Shown here piece after piece: positions 10,600 to 21,103 of a stretch of 64,000 nt of DNA; position 1 is the first letter of the stretch; every line of letters begins with the position of its first letter. The stretch comes from Apodemus sylvaticus. Lineage: Eukaryota > Chordata > Mammalia > Rodentia > Muridae. The DNA lies in contig NC_067473.1 of NCBI RefSeq assembly GCF_947179515.1, positions 93,999,850-94,063,849 of the forward strand. The letters run 5' to 3'. Under the pieces are notes generated by a model. That model worked only from the letters and a program-made list of their open reading frames with translations, ran no database searches and was not told the origin of the DNA. Both the position numbers and the translations under genes were made by a program.

Positions 10600-12995
10600 T
10601 AAGAAATACGTCCTGCTCATTTGGCCTGCGTATTCAATCAGGGCAGATCATCAACTTTTCTACCTCCCTGAAGACCCCACAATCTAAAGGCCATCCAGGA
10701 TATCTGCTGCATCCAGCTCAACAGGTAAAGAGCCCTTCCAAATAACTTCAGCATCTGGGACCTCCTTAGGAGGTCTACTCCACTAGGAGCCCAGTGGAGT
10801 AGAGACCCATCCCTTCTGCTTGAACTGAACCTCCCTTTGAGTCTGTGCTTTCTCCAGAGACAGATCATCAGCTTGGCTGCTTCTCTGAAGACCCAATAGT
10901 CTAAGGCCTCCCAGGAGATCTGCTGCATCCAGGACAACAGATCCCACAATGTGAAGGCCTGCCAGGAGATCTACTGTACCTAGCACAACAAGGCAGCATG
11001 TTTGCCCCTCTGAAGACTTCCACAGTTTGAAGTCCTGCCAGAAGTTCTGCTCCAACCAGGACAACAGGCCCCACAGTCTGAAGGCCTCCCAGAAGATCCA
11101 TTGAAGCCAGGGCAATGGATCATCTCCATGTATGCCTCTCTCAAGACCCCACAGTCTGAAAGCCTCCCAGGAAACCTGCTCTACTCAGGGCCACAGGTCT
11201 CCCAGGAGACCTGCTGCAACCGAGGGACATAGGAGGCAGGCTCCAGACAGAGACACCCAGGTCAGATAACACCAGAGATAACCAAATGGAGATAGGCAAG
11301 CACAAGTCCATAAGCAACAAATGACAATATACTTTGGCATCATCAGAACCTAGTTCTCCTACCAAAATAAGCCATAGATATCCAAACACACCTGAAAAAG
11401 AGTATGCTGACCTAAAATTCCATCTCATGAAGACAATAGAGGTCTTTAAGGAGGATATAAATAACTCACTGAAAGAAATACAGAAACACAGGTAAATAGG
11501 TAGAAGCCCTAAAAGAGAAAACAAATAAATACCTTAAAGAAACACAGGATAGCAAGCAAACAGGTGAAGGAACTGCACAAAGTAGTCCAAGATTTAAAAA
11601 TGGAAGTAGAAACAATAAAGAAACACAAATGGAGGCAATCCTGGGAATGGAAAACCTAGGAAAGGGGTCAGGATCTACAGATGCAAGCATCAACAACATA
11701 ATAAATACAAGGGAAAGTAGAGAGAATCTCAGGTGTAGAAGGTACCTTAGAAGATACTGACACAACAGTCAAAGGAGATTGAAAAAATAAAGAAATCTGC
11801 AAACCCAAAACATCCAGGATATCTAGGATACAATGAAAAGAACAAATAGAGGAATAGAACAGAACAAAGATTCCCAGCTCTAAGGACCCAAAATGTCATA
11901 AACAAAATCATAGAAGAAAACTTCCCCAACCTAAAGAAAGAGATGTTTATAAGTATACAAGAAGCATAAAGAACACCAAATAGATTGGATTAGAAAAGAA
12001 TATCTTCTCATCCAAACAGTAAATGCAAAGAAAAAAGAATATTAAAAGCTGTAAGAGAAAAAGGCCAAGTATCATAAATACAGACATATCAGAATTACAC
12101 CAGACTTCTCAGAAAAGACCCTAAAATCAAGAAGAGCCTGGACAGAGTTCATGTAGACCCTATGAGAACACAAATGCTAGCCCAGGCTACTATACTTTGT
12201 GAAACTCTTAATCATCACAGATGGAGAAACTAAGATATTCCATGGCAAAATCAAATTTAAACAATCTCTATCTATAAATGCATCCCTGCAGTGTATTCTA
12301 GAAGAAAATCTCCAACAAAAGAAGGGTACCTTCACCAAAGATAAAAAATTAGAAATTAATCATCTCACAACAAAACAAAAATGAGAGAATCACATATGCA
12401 TAATGTCAACAACAAACATGATAGAAACTAACAATCATCTGTTTTTAATATCTCTCAATATGAACATACTCAATTACCCAATAAAAAGACATAAACTAGC
12501 AGACTGGATATGCAAACATGATCCAGAATTTTGTTGCATACAGGAAACACACATCAATGACAAAGACAGACACTACTTCAGAGTAAAAAGATGGAAAGAT
12601 GTCTTAAGGAAATAGTCCCAAGAAACATGAGAGAGTTTCCATTCTAATATTTAATAAAATTGACTTTCAGCCAAAAGTTATCAAGCAAGATGGATAAGAA
12701 TACTTCACATTCTTCCAAGGAAAAATCCATCAAGAGAAATTCTCAGTTCTTAAAATCTATGTCCCAAATGCAAGGGAAACCACATTCATAGAGAAAACTT
12801 ACTTAAGCTCAAAACAGACATTGTTTCCCACACAATAATAGCAGGAGACTTCAACAGGAGTGGTTGGATGGATAGAAGAATACCCTCTTAGAGACAAAGG
12901 GGAGGGTGGATGGGATGTGGTGATTGCTGAGTGGAGACAGGAAATGGAGATAGCATTTGAAATGTAATTAAATAAAATAACCAACCCCCCTTAAA
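10600..12995 (+). mobile_element. Old L1 with internal deletion (copy A)
   Basis: A plus-strand L1 remnant. Its 5'UTR (10610-11250) is built of short repeats around CTGAAGACCCCACAGTCT and CCTCCCAGGAGA. A degraded ORF1 follows (about 11260-12385), then an ORF2 start near 12403 with TNMIETNNHLFLISLNMN and an endonuclease part reaching GGAGACTTCAAC at 12845-12862. The sequence then jumps directly to the L1 3' end (12863-12995, AGCATTTGAAATG). Most of ORF2 is deleted. The related element in copy B (21104-22735) has a different deletion. Confidence 0.8.
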
Positions 12996-13808
12996 AAACC
13001 AGAAAGAATTATGTTCTATCTTAGTTTATGGTCCAAGGAAAAGGGCCAAAGCTCTGAAAGCATCACCATAATGAAGAGTCCTCTCCTGATTCAGGCTGAC
13101 TCATAATGTTGGTCTTATGACAAAAAATTGATACTGTATATGAGGGACAGAATATTTTCTTATAACACTTCAGAAATACTTAGCCATCATCTGCTTTATT
13201 CTCAGTGGCAAGACATGTAAATGCAAAAGTTGGTTTTCATGTTAAAACAAAGAATCATTTTGAATGAATCCTCTAAACTCTTTCCCAGTAGAGACCCTCA
13301 TAGATATTATAAAGTTTCTAGTCCATATCCTGGAAAATTGAATTCCATTCATGCAAATCATTGGCGTTTCCAGTTTCAAGTGTGTAATTGAAAGTGTGGG
13401 AGGATAGATGCTGTATTCTTAGAAAATTATAGACTCTTCAGCAAATCCTGAGTCAAAGTAAGGGAGTCAATATTGCTTGGGAATGAAAACAAAGGTATGA
13501 GCTTTTAGTCTTTCCACATGTATTCAGCAACTCAAAGAAACAGATTATGCTCATTTTTCAACCCTGCATATGAAAAATAAACCATACTCTATTAAATTAC
13601 ATTTTGCCAGATAACCAAGAGAAGGAAACAATATGTTCAGGTAGGGACCTGGGAGCCTGCTATCCTGTGTCAGTATTTACAGCAACTTGAAACTCCTATT
13701 ATTTACACAAGTGCCTCTTTCAAATAGTCTACCTGATGCTTAGAACCTTATAGTAATGGTACATCTTGTCCTGTCTCATGATAAGCATATACACAGAGAA
13801 ACAGGGAA
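12996..13808. other. Non-genic spacer 5' of the V-kappa pseudogene (copy A)
   Basis: This is single-copy-looking AT-rich sequence, matched closely by 22736-23564 in copy B. No ORF or RNA gene is recognised. It contains ATGCAAAT (13351-13358), an octamer in inverted orientation, also kept in copy B at 23087-23094. It lies about 450 bp from the pseudogene leader, too far for an ordinary V promoter. Confidence 0.6.
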
Positions 13809-14509
13809 ATGCTCCTACTACCACAGCTTGTTTGGCTTATGTTTCTCTGTATTTCAGGTCAGACTATTAGAAATAAAGGGATATTACTTAAATACCTATA
13901 TGTTTTTCTTCATTTGGGAAATATGCATCTTATGTAATTGTTATGGCTTACATGTAAAATTGAGAAAATAACAATATTTCTTCTTTTTCCTTTTTCTGAG
14001 ACAGGGTTGCTCTGTATAGGGTTTCTCTGTCCTGGAACTCATTCTGTAGAGCAGGATGGCTTCAAACTCAGAAATCCACCTGCCTCTTGCCTCCCAAGTG
14101 CTGGGATTAAAGACCTGGTGCCACCCCTGCCCGGCTTCCTTCTATTTTTTCAAAGTTACTTAGATATGCTTTTCATGTACATAACCATATTGTAATTTAT
14201 GTTTTATGTGGTTTCAGCCTCCAGAAGTGACATTTTAATTATCCAGTCTCCAGATATCCTGCATATGACTCTAGGAAAACATGTTATCATCAACTGCCAT
14301 TCTATGAGCACAGTGCCATATATATGGACTGATACCAACAAAAAAACCAAGTAAGACTCCAAGACTCCTCCTCAAGTATGGTACTGATCTCCTCTCTGGA
14401 ATCATTCCAAGGTTCAGTGACAGCAGCTCACAGACAGGGATTAACCCTTGGCATCAGCAACCTGGAAATATAATTGTGGAAATTATTAGTTACCAGAGTA
14501 ATAATTTCC
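13809..14509 (+). pseudogene. V-kappa pseudogene (copy A)
   Basis: A two-exon V-kappa layout survives. The leader exon 13809-13857 reads MLLLPQLVWLMFLCIS and is followed by a GT donor at 13858. An intron of 360 bp carries a B1. The V exon starts at 14218 after a CAG acceptor. FR1 reads DILIIQSPDILHMTLG, then INC (first cysteine) and a tryptophan (YIW). The frame then breaks at TKKTK-stop and shifts, and the Y-Y-C end is lost. A degenerate heptamer CACTTTG follows at 14510. The sequence is unlike the IGKV1 genes nearby. A PRFSDSSSQTG stretch recalls FR3, but I cannot assign the subgroup. Confidence 0.8.
13987..14135 (-). mobile_element. B1 SINE in the pseudogene intron
   Basis: Reverse-complement B1 with GAGACAGGGTT near the left, GTCCTGGAACTCATTCTGTAGA in the middle and CTGGGATTAAAG near the right. 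A short duplication near its head repeats TCTCTGT-like sequence. Copy B has a continuous intron at the same place (about 23728-23745), so this insertion came after the duplication. The target duplication is short and imperfect (TTCTTCT-like). Confidence 0.88.
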
Positions 14510-17152
14510 CACTTTGCTAATACATAACACGAAACAACAGTGGAAAGCAGAAGTGTGAAGCTGAGCCGTCCATCTGCCTCTGATTGGACATTCAAGTGGT
14601 TGTGAGCATTTCTCAGGTTCAATTAGGCCTGTAGTCTATGGGCTCATTTAGTTAAGAAAACCCCAGATGCTCCCTTCCAGCTGAACTGACTTTATTCCAC
14701 TTCACATACACAATCACAAATCTGAGAGTGATTTTCCTGATATAATAAGCACTATTAATTCTACTGAGTCACAACAGAAAACAAAGGCTTTTAAGCCTGA
14801 ATGAAGATATTACGTGATACATATTTTTCCCATGTGTAATTAGAACAGTTCTAATCCATATCTGGAAATATGTTCCAGGCACACAGATGTCAATGCAAAA
14901 ACACAACATATTTTTATGTTGAGTGAACTGATTTCATAAGTAAATTCATTTCTTCATGACTTTCATGAACTCTCCAATACATCTCGCAAAAAATGTCAGA
15001 ATATTTTGCACAGTGAATACAGTGACTCTTTATGAAAAAAAATCTTGAAACTATCAAGATCCATGTGGTATTAGAAGTGCCTATTATTCTGTAGACTCAA
15101 GTTCAGTTGATATGAGTTTAAATTAGTGGCAAGTAAAGTTGATTTTACAAACATTAGGTTATGGATGACTGTCAAGATGCAAAGCATTTAGATTACCTTT
15201 GGAGGCATGAAAGTTTGAGAATCAATGTAGCTGTATGTGTCCCCAATGTCTGTGAGCATGCTCAGCCTCTCTCTTTATGAGCACCTTCTACCACAGCACC
15301 GCATTTGTTTCAATATGTGAACTCACTGTGGGCTAGAAGACTATTACTGTCACACAGAGACCATGATTTCCTCAGAGCACTCCTGTGTTTTCATATAATT
15401 GATGACTTTGCCTTTGAAAAGATACATATTGGGATGAATCCTCCAGTGTGGAACATACAGAGCTGCTCCCATGCCCTGAAATACTGTGAAGTGCATGCAG
15501 AGCTCCTCCCCTCTAATAACAGCAAACACTAATTATTTTTGTGCCTTATAGATTTGTGTTTTTCTGCATATTCTATAGTTTGAATAATAAGGGAATGATG
15601 TATCCAGACTGGCTTCTGTATGGAATATTAAACAATGTTTTCTCCATGGATTTTCAGCTGTCAATATCTTATGTCCTTTTTGCTCTCAATCATATTCCAT
15701 GGCTAGGTAGGACAAAGGTTGTTTATCCATTCACCTATAGAAAGGGATCATGTTTATTTTCAGGTTTTAAAAGTTTTAAAAAAAGCTGCAATAGATACTC
15801 CATTCTGGTTTTCATATGGAAATGATGTTTTAAATCCTTTAAGTGACTACAGAGCTTGCAGGATGACAGAGTAAGAAAATGCTTGTACTAATATCACCAG
15901 ATTTTCTTTGAGGTGCTGTGACCATTTGCATTTCTGTCAACAATGAATAGATATTCAGCTTATCCCACATACATTCGATCGTTTTCTTTGTCAGTATTCT
16001 ATACTTGCAGTATTCTTGCAGATACGTAGCAGTGTATTAATCACTTAACATATATGTCCAGGATCAAAACATACTGTATGTATTTTTTCATTCTGAACTA
16101 CTTTATGTATATTGTCTTTGATGAGGTGCATGCTGAGGTCATCACTCCATTTTCAAATGTGATACAATTATAGTATAATTTTGAAAAGAGAAATGCATTA
16201 TGCAAAAATAAGTAAAAAGATTGTCTTTGTTGTTGAAATATTTTTTGATTTTTTTTGAGCCAGTAGTTTTTTAAAAAGAGGTTTTGAAAATGTCCTACTC
16301 TCTTTGTAGTGTTTTTTACAGACGAGTATTTTCCACACCATTAAATTCTGTCTTATATACTTTTCATGGCTCATCAGTTTTGTGGCGTACTAACTTATTT
16401 CATAACCTGGTGATAAATAGAGTTTCCCCATATTCTACTTTAAGATTGCTCTAATTTCATGTTTACACTCAGCTCTGTGATAACTTTCTGGCAGTTTACA
16501 TAAGGGGTGATTTAATTGTGCTTACACATATAAAGGCTTTTATAGACATACACATTTGTTCTGACATTTGTACAAGGGATAGCATTTTGTTCACCGTCTT
16601 TCAGTACAGCTAATTGTGATTCTATTTTCAGTGTTTTTGAGGTGTCATTTGGGTCTCCATGTATTTATTAGAATATAATTATGAAAATAATTGCTAATAT
16701 AGGTAACCTGACTTAGTTGCCACATGTAACCAATACAGGCCACTACATGTAACATCTTGTTTTTTAGTTATTGTAATAACTGCAGCAACATTTCTTCAAA
16801 AATATGGAAGGTACTAACAACAAAATTAAGTAATCAGTGACCTAGAGAAAAAAATTACAATGAACAGTGAAATATACAAGGATAGTTGAAAATTAAGTAT
16901 AAGCAACGCAGATGCATTGCTTTGGGGCATAGTTTCCTCCCTTTTACTAGTAAACATACATATTAAAATAATAATGAAACAATCAATTATTTCTTGAGAA
17001 CAGGGAAATATATGTCTCAATGGCTGGGAGAAGGTTGTACTTACAAAATGTTGTTGCTGCATAAAGCCATTTACAGTCAATGAACTCATTTTTATTTCTC
17101 ATATGGAAGCTGTCAAATACACTGCCATGTATCTGCTCAATATAAAGATTAT
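14510..17152. other. Intergenic spacer between V-kappa pseudogene and V gene (copy A)
   Basis: About 2.6 kb of AT-rich spacer, repeated at 24106-26139 and 32081-32560 in copy B. No gene is recognised. An open stretch near 15230-15532 is retained in both copies but lacks an ATG. A faint ancient L1 trace lies at 15640-16000. The site at 16700-16711 (TAGGTAACCTGA) is the uninterrupted counterpart of the large L1 insertion site in copy B. Confidence 0.6.
15640..16000 (-). mobile_element. Ancient L1 ORF2-end fragment (tentative)
   Basis: The order of short matches (a TTCCATGGCTAGG / TATCCATTCACCTATAG stretch, then GCTGCAATAGATA, then ACCATTTGCATTTCTGTCAACAATG-like text) resembles the reverse complement of the ORF2 3' end of an old mammalian L1. 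Divergence is high. It is present in both duplication copies (25225-25500 in copy B), so it predates them. Confidence 0.35.
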
Positions 17153-17614
17153 AGCCAGAAGCTGGAAAGAACCCAGATATCCCCCAATGGAGGAATGGAT
17201 ACAGAAAATGTGGTATATTTACACAATGGAATACTACTCAGCAATGAAAAACAATGAATTCATGAAATTCTTAGGCAAATGGTTAGAGCTGGAAAATATC
17301 ATACTAAGTGAGGTAACTCACTCACAAAAGAACACACATGGAATGCAGTCACTGATAAGTGGATATTAGCCCAGAAGCTCTGAATACCCAAGACACAACG
17401 CACATATCAAATCATTCCCAAGAAGAAGGAAGAAGAGGGCCCTGGTTCTGGAAAGGTTTGATGCAGCAATGTAGGGGATTATCAGGACAGAGGAGTGGGA
17501 GGGAGTTGATTGGGGAATGGGCAGAGGGAAGATGGCTTATGGGACTTATGGGGAGGGGGGAACTGGGAAAGGGAAAATTATTTGGAATGTAAACAAAGAA
17601 TATAGAAAATAAAA
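17153..17614 (+). mobile_element. 5'-truncated L1 present only in copy A
   Basis: A 462-bp L1 3' end. The ORF2 C-terminus is open in the 17103-17369 frame (RSWKEPRYPPMEEW, MEYYSAMKNNEFMKFLGKW); the 3'UTR and a terminal TATAGAAAATAAAAAAA tail follow. It is flanked by a direct repeat AAAGATTAT (17144-17152 and 17615-17623). Copy B has the uninterrupted site GGATAAAGATTATGTTC at 32548-32564. The insertion is therefore younger than the duplication. Confidence 0.93.
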
Positions 17615-17848
17615 AAAGATTATGTTCATGTGTAATCTGATAAAAACACTCATACTATCTTTATAAATACTCAAGTTACAAAATAAGAAAAATGTCCATA
17701 TGTAATAATAAATGTTATCGTTACCAAAAGATCCAGCTACAGAGATATATTATTTATTTCTTCAATGAACATGAGTGAACATGTAAAGAAACATCCTAAT
17801 TCACTGAAGAATATGTACTGTATGATTTCATTCAAATGCAAATTGAGA
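17615..17848. repeat. ~240-bp module, first unit (copy A)
   Basis: This stretch is repeated about 940 bp downstream at 18556-18786 and in both places in copy B (32551-32790 and 33273-33502). Shared landmarks are AAAGATTATGTTCAT, TAATAATAAATGTTAT, CCAAAAGATCCAGC, GAGATATATTATTTA and AAGAAACATCCTAATTCACT. It is non-coding and AT-rich. Four copies in total sit 5' of the two V genes. Confidence 0.85.
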
Positions 17849-18177
17849 AGTGAAAACATATAACTAAAAATACATAAGTCTGAATCACCAGAAGTTCAGA
17901 GTTAGTTTGATATGTAGACTAAGATACACTGATCAAAAAAGATTCAATGTTATGAGAATGATGTATTTGTTTACCTATGAAAATATGTTAATAATTAGAT
18001 ATATGCATTTATATAAATGTATAGTAAGTATGATAATGCTTATAGTGAACACTTTTTTTAAATCACATTCATTCTTTAAGCATGTTTCCTTGAGTATAAT
18101 AAAAATATATTTTCCAGCATAGAATCAGAGTACATTCAGTGAGTTGAAGAGAGAGCTGAGTGATTTGCTTCCATCTT

Positions 18178-18330
18178 TTTTTTTCTGGTTTTTCGAGACA
18201 GGGTTTCTCTGTATAGCCCTGGCTGTCCTGGAACACACTCTGTAGACTCAGATGGCCTCAAACTCTGAAATCCACCTGCCTCTGCTTCCCTAGTGCTGGG
18301 ATTAAAGGCGTGTGCCACCACTGCCCAGCA
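18178..18330 (-). mobile_element. B1 SINE present only in copy A
   Basis: Reverse-complement B1 with a T-rich start, GAGACAGGGTTTCTCTGTAT, CCTGGCTGTCCTGGAA and GTGTGCCACCACTGCCCAGC. It is flanked by a perfect 15-bp direct repeat ATTTGCTTCCATCTT (18163-18177 and 18331-18345). Copy B keeps the empty site (about 33048-33065). It is a clean post-duplication insertion. Confidence 0.96.
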
Positions 18331-18555
18331 ATTTGCTTCCATCTTGTATTCTTGCAATGCACTAGAGACTATGAGCACAAAGTTCTTGGAGGTCATTTCA
18401 TCCCTGATTATAACTAGCTATATGTCTCTATTACATTCCCCTCATTCTCTGCAATTTATTCATGTTTATATAGACAAAATTTAAGTAAATTTCAAATTAC
18501 ACAGGGAGACTAATTTGTTGATAGATATTTATAAGTCATTTGAACTGCTCAATGT

Positions 18556-18786
18556 AAAGATTATGTTCATATGCAATCAGATTAAAACACTCATAGTATA
18601 TTTATATATACTCAAGGTAAAGAAAACAAGAAATATGTCAATATATAATAATAAATGTTATCATTACCAAAAGATCCAGCAACTGAGATATATTATTTAC
18701 CTTTTCAAAGAATATGAGTGAACCTTGAAAGAAACATCCTAATTCACTGAAGGATATATACTGTGTGATTTTATTCAAATGAAAAC
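18556..18786. repeat. ~240-bp module, second unit (copy A)
   Basis: The partner of 17615-17848. It ends about 136 bp before the V-kappa promoter octamer; the copy B partner ends 137 bp before its octamer, so this proximal unit has a fixed position relative to the promoter. It could be an upstream regulatory module or simply an old local tandem duplication. Confidence 0.85.
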
Positions 18787-18921
18787 TGTCCTTTAACATC
18801 CATCAATTCTCCCTTCAGTCATCAAATTTTGTTTTACTCCTTTCACTCTTGGAGTTATTTTTCACATTCAAGAAGCCCATGTAACTGTCTCTTCTACATA
18901 CACTGATATACAGACCAGAGA

Positions 18922-18929
18922 ATTTGCAT
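18922..18929 (+). promoter_or_regulatory. V-kappa promoter octamer (copy A)
   Basis: ATTTGCAT in the V-kappa orientation, 100 bp before the leader ATG. It binds Oct-1/Oct-2 with OCA-B in B cells. A TATA-like GATAAAAAT follows at 18966-18974, about 55 bp before the ATG. The identical arrangement sits before the copy B gene. Confidence 0.93.
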
Positions 18930-19029
18930 ATTGCTCCCTAGGGAAGTCCTTGTCCTGCTGGCCTGAGATAAAAATCTTAACTGTCCTCTTGCCTTCACTG
19001 ATCGCTCTCCTAAGTTCATCTCCTCAAAA

Positions 19030-19762
19030 ATGATGAGTCCTGCCCAGTTCCTGTTTCTGTTAGTGCTCTGGATTCAGGGTAAGGAGAGCAGGAGGGAATG
19101 GAGGACAGTGGCATTGGAGGGTTATCTCTGTGTCTATGTGTGCTGTGCATTTGTGATGGGGCAGGTCACGTTCTCCAAGATGTGAGGTTTTATTTTCTCT
19201 AATGAGAAATTCCGAATGGAACAGTAGCTGTACTAAGATCAATATTCTGAGAAAGATTGGATGGAATTGTAAAGACTCTGGTGTTTAGAAACTTCAAATC
19301 ACTTGTTTTTTGAAAAGGCCTTTGATAAATAATATTTTTAAATTTCAAAAGCTGCCAGAATCTCACCTGAAAGGAATAACATAAGAGATTTCACAAAGAT
19401 TGCTCAGGAAGTTTGTACATGACTTTATACTACTGTATTATAATTTCAGAAACCAGCGGTGATGTTGTGATGACCCAGACTCCACTGTCTTTGCCGGTTA
19501 CCATTGGACAACCAGCCTCCATCTCTTGCAAGTCAAGTCAGAGCCTCTTATATAGTAATGGAAAGACCTATTTGCATTGGTTATTACAGAGGCCAGGCCA
19601 GTCTCCAAAGCGCCTAATCTATCAGGTGTCCAAACTGGGCACTGGGGTCCCTGACAGGTTCAGTGGCAGTGGATCAGAGACAGATTTTACACTTAAAATC
19701 AGCAGAGTGGAACCTGAGGATTTGGGAGTTTATTACTGTTTGCAAACTACACATGAACCTCA
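19030..19762 (+). CDS. Immunoglobulin kappa V segment, IGKV1 subgroup, intact (copy A)
   Basis: The segment encodes the variable part of a kappa light chain once joined to J-kappa. Leader exon 19030-19078 (MMSPAQFLFLLVLWIQ, last codon split) has a GTAAGG donor; the intron is 371 bp; the V exon 19450-19762 follows an AATTTCAG acceptor. Mature FR1 begins DVVMTQTPLSLPVTIGQ. Conserved residues are the first Cys (ASISCKSS), Trp in LHWLLQRPGQ and the second Cys in GVYYC. CDR1 is QSLLYSNGKTY, CDR2 QVS and CDR3 starts LQTTHEP. No stop or frameshift is seen and splice sites are consensus. FR3 reads SGSGSETDF where most kappa chains have SGSGSGTDF. It resembles mouse IGKV1-133/135; the exact rat allele is not assigned. 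Confidence 0.95.
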
Positions 19763-19790
19763 CACAGTGATACAGACCCTAACAAAAATC
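19763..19790 (+). promoter_or_regulatory. 12-spacer recombination signal (copy A V gene)
   Basis: The heptamer CACAGTG (19763-19769) is consensus, the spacer is 12 bp (19770-19781) and the nonamer ACAAAAATC (19782-19790) has one mismatch from ACAAAAACC. RAG1/RAG2 pair it with the 23-spacer signal of J-kappa. It directly abuts the V coding end, as expected for a V-kappa gene that can rearrange. Confidence 0.95.
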
Positions 19791-20171
19791 TTCTCACTTG
19801 AGTCAGCCCAGCTGACAAGATGCTGATTGACTGGAGAGGAGCAGAGCACCCTGTGTGTGTGAGAGAGGGAGGCGCTGAGGAACAAGAGTAATTGTTTGCA
19901 GCTGAGGGTTCTGGCTAGACTCATGTGCCTGGATGAGTGGTTTGTCTAGATCTCAAGTGCTAACAATTTCTGGTCTTTCTTGTAATAGCCATTGTGTTGC
20001 CTCTGCATTAGAAGAACTTCCTTTCATTAATCTAGCTGATTTTTGATGATTTTAACTATTTTTCATTAAGTCTTTGAGCTTCGTTTTTGTTGCTTTTTAA
20101 AGAAAATGAAGTATGTACGTTTATTAAATTCTCACTCAGATTTCTAAATGCTTAGATGTCTATCCATATGT
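19791..20171. other. 3' flank of the V gene (copy A)
   Basis: This is non-coding sequence matched by 34493-34835 and then 40507-40545 in copy B. No J-kappa or other gene is seen. Homology stops at about 20170 where an L1 poly(T) begins. Confidence 0.7.
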
Positions 20172-21103
20172 GGTTTTATTTTTCTTTTCTTTATTCAATA
20201 TATTCTTTATTTGCATTTCAAACGATTTCCCCTTTCCTGGATTCCCCTCCCCAAAAGTCCAATAAGCTATCTTCCCTGTTCCCCAATCATCCCCTTCCCT
20301 TCCCCTACCCTGGTATTCTCCTACACTGCTGCACTGAGCCTTTACAGGACCTCAGGCCTCTCCTTCCTTCTTCTTGGGCATCATTTGATATGTGAATATT
20401 TCTTGGGTATTCTGAGCTTCTGGGCTAATATTCCCTTATAAGTAAATGTATACCATGTGCGATCTTTGTGATTGGGTCTCCTCAGGATGGCATTCTCCAA
20501 TTCCACCCACTTACCTAAGACTTTCACAAATTCATTGTTCTTAATAGCTGAGTAGTATACCATAGTGTAAATATACCACATTTTCTGTATCCATTCCTTC
20601 GTTGAGGGATATATGGGTTCTTTCCAGCTTCTGGCTATTATAAATATGTCTGCTATGACCACAGTGGAGTATGTGTCCTTATTACATGCTGGGGAATTCT
20701 CTGGGTATATGCCCAGGAGTGGTATAGTGGGGTCCTCCAGTACTATCATGCCCAGTTTTCTGAGGAACTGCCAGACTGATCTCCAGAGTGGTTGTACCAG
20801 CTTGCAATTCCACCAGCAGTGGGATAGTGTTCCTCTTTCTTCACATCCTCACCAGCACCTGTTTTCTCCTGCATTTTTGATCTTAGCCATTCTGATCTTA
20901 GCCATGGTGTGAGGTGATATCTCAGGGTTGGTTTGATTTACATTTCCCTGATGACTAAGGATGTTAAACATTTCTTTAGTTGCTTTTCCTACACTCGACA
21001 TTTCTCAGTAGAAAATTCTTTGTTTAGCTCTGTACCCCATTTTTTAATAGGGTTATTTGGCTCTCTAGAGTCTACCTTCTTGAATTCTTTGTATATTTGA
21101 TGA
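20172..21103 (-). mobile_element. L1 3' end at the duplication junction
   Basis: A minus-strand L1: T-rich tail, 3'UTR (20190-20400), ORF2 C-terminus open at 20381-20749 (MWYIYTMVYYSAIKNNEFVK, IPLLGIYPENSPACNKDTYS) and more ORF2 to about 21103. It separates the end of copy A from the start of copy B. Copy A's flank does not resume after it, so it marks the duplication breakpoint, not a simple insertion. Confidence 0.9.

Larger units (their letters stand above)
10715..20170 (+). repeat. Tandem segmental duplication, copy A (V-kappa unit)
   Basis: This block is repeated at 21104-34835 in the same order and orientation: old L1, spacer, V-kappa pseudogene, long spacer, ~240-bp module twice, then the IGKV1-type gene. 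Long stretches align base for base apart from scattered substitutions, for example 24241-24400 with 14640-14795 and 33500-34470 with 18785-19765. Copy A carries an L1 (17153-17614) and two B1s (13987-14135, 18178-18330) that copy B lacks. Its right edge is an L1. Confidence 0.93.

Noticed and set aside
13756..13971. Reading the pseudogene leader region as a separate small gene
   Set aside because: The frame from 13756 includes the V-kappa leader in another frame and runs through the intron; the leader-exon interpretation fits the splice donor better.
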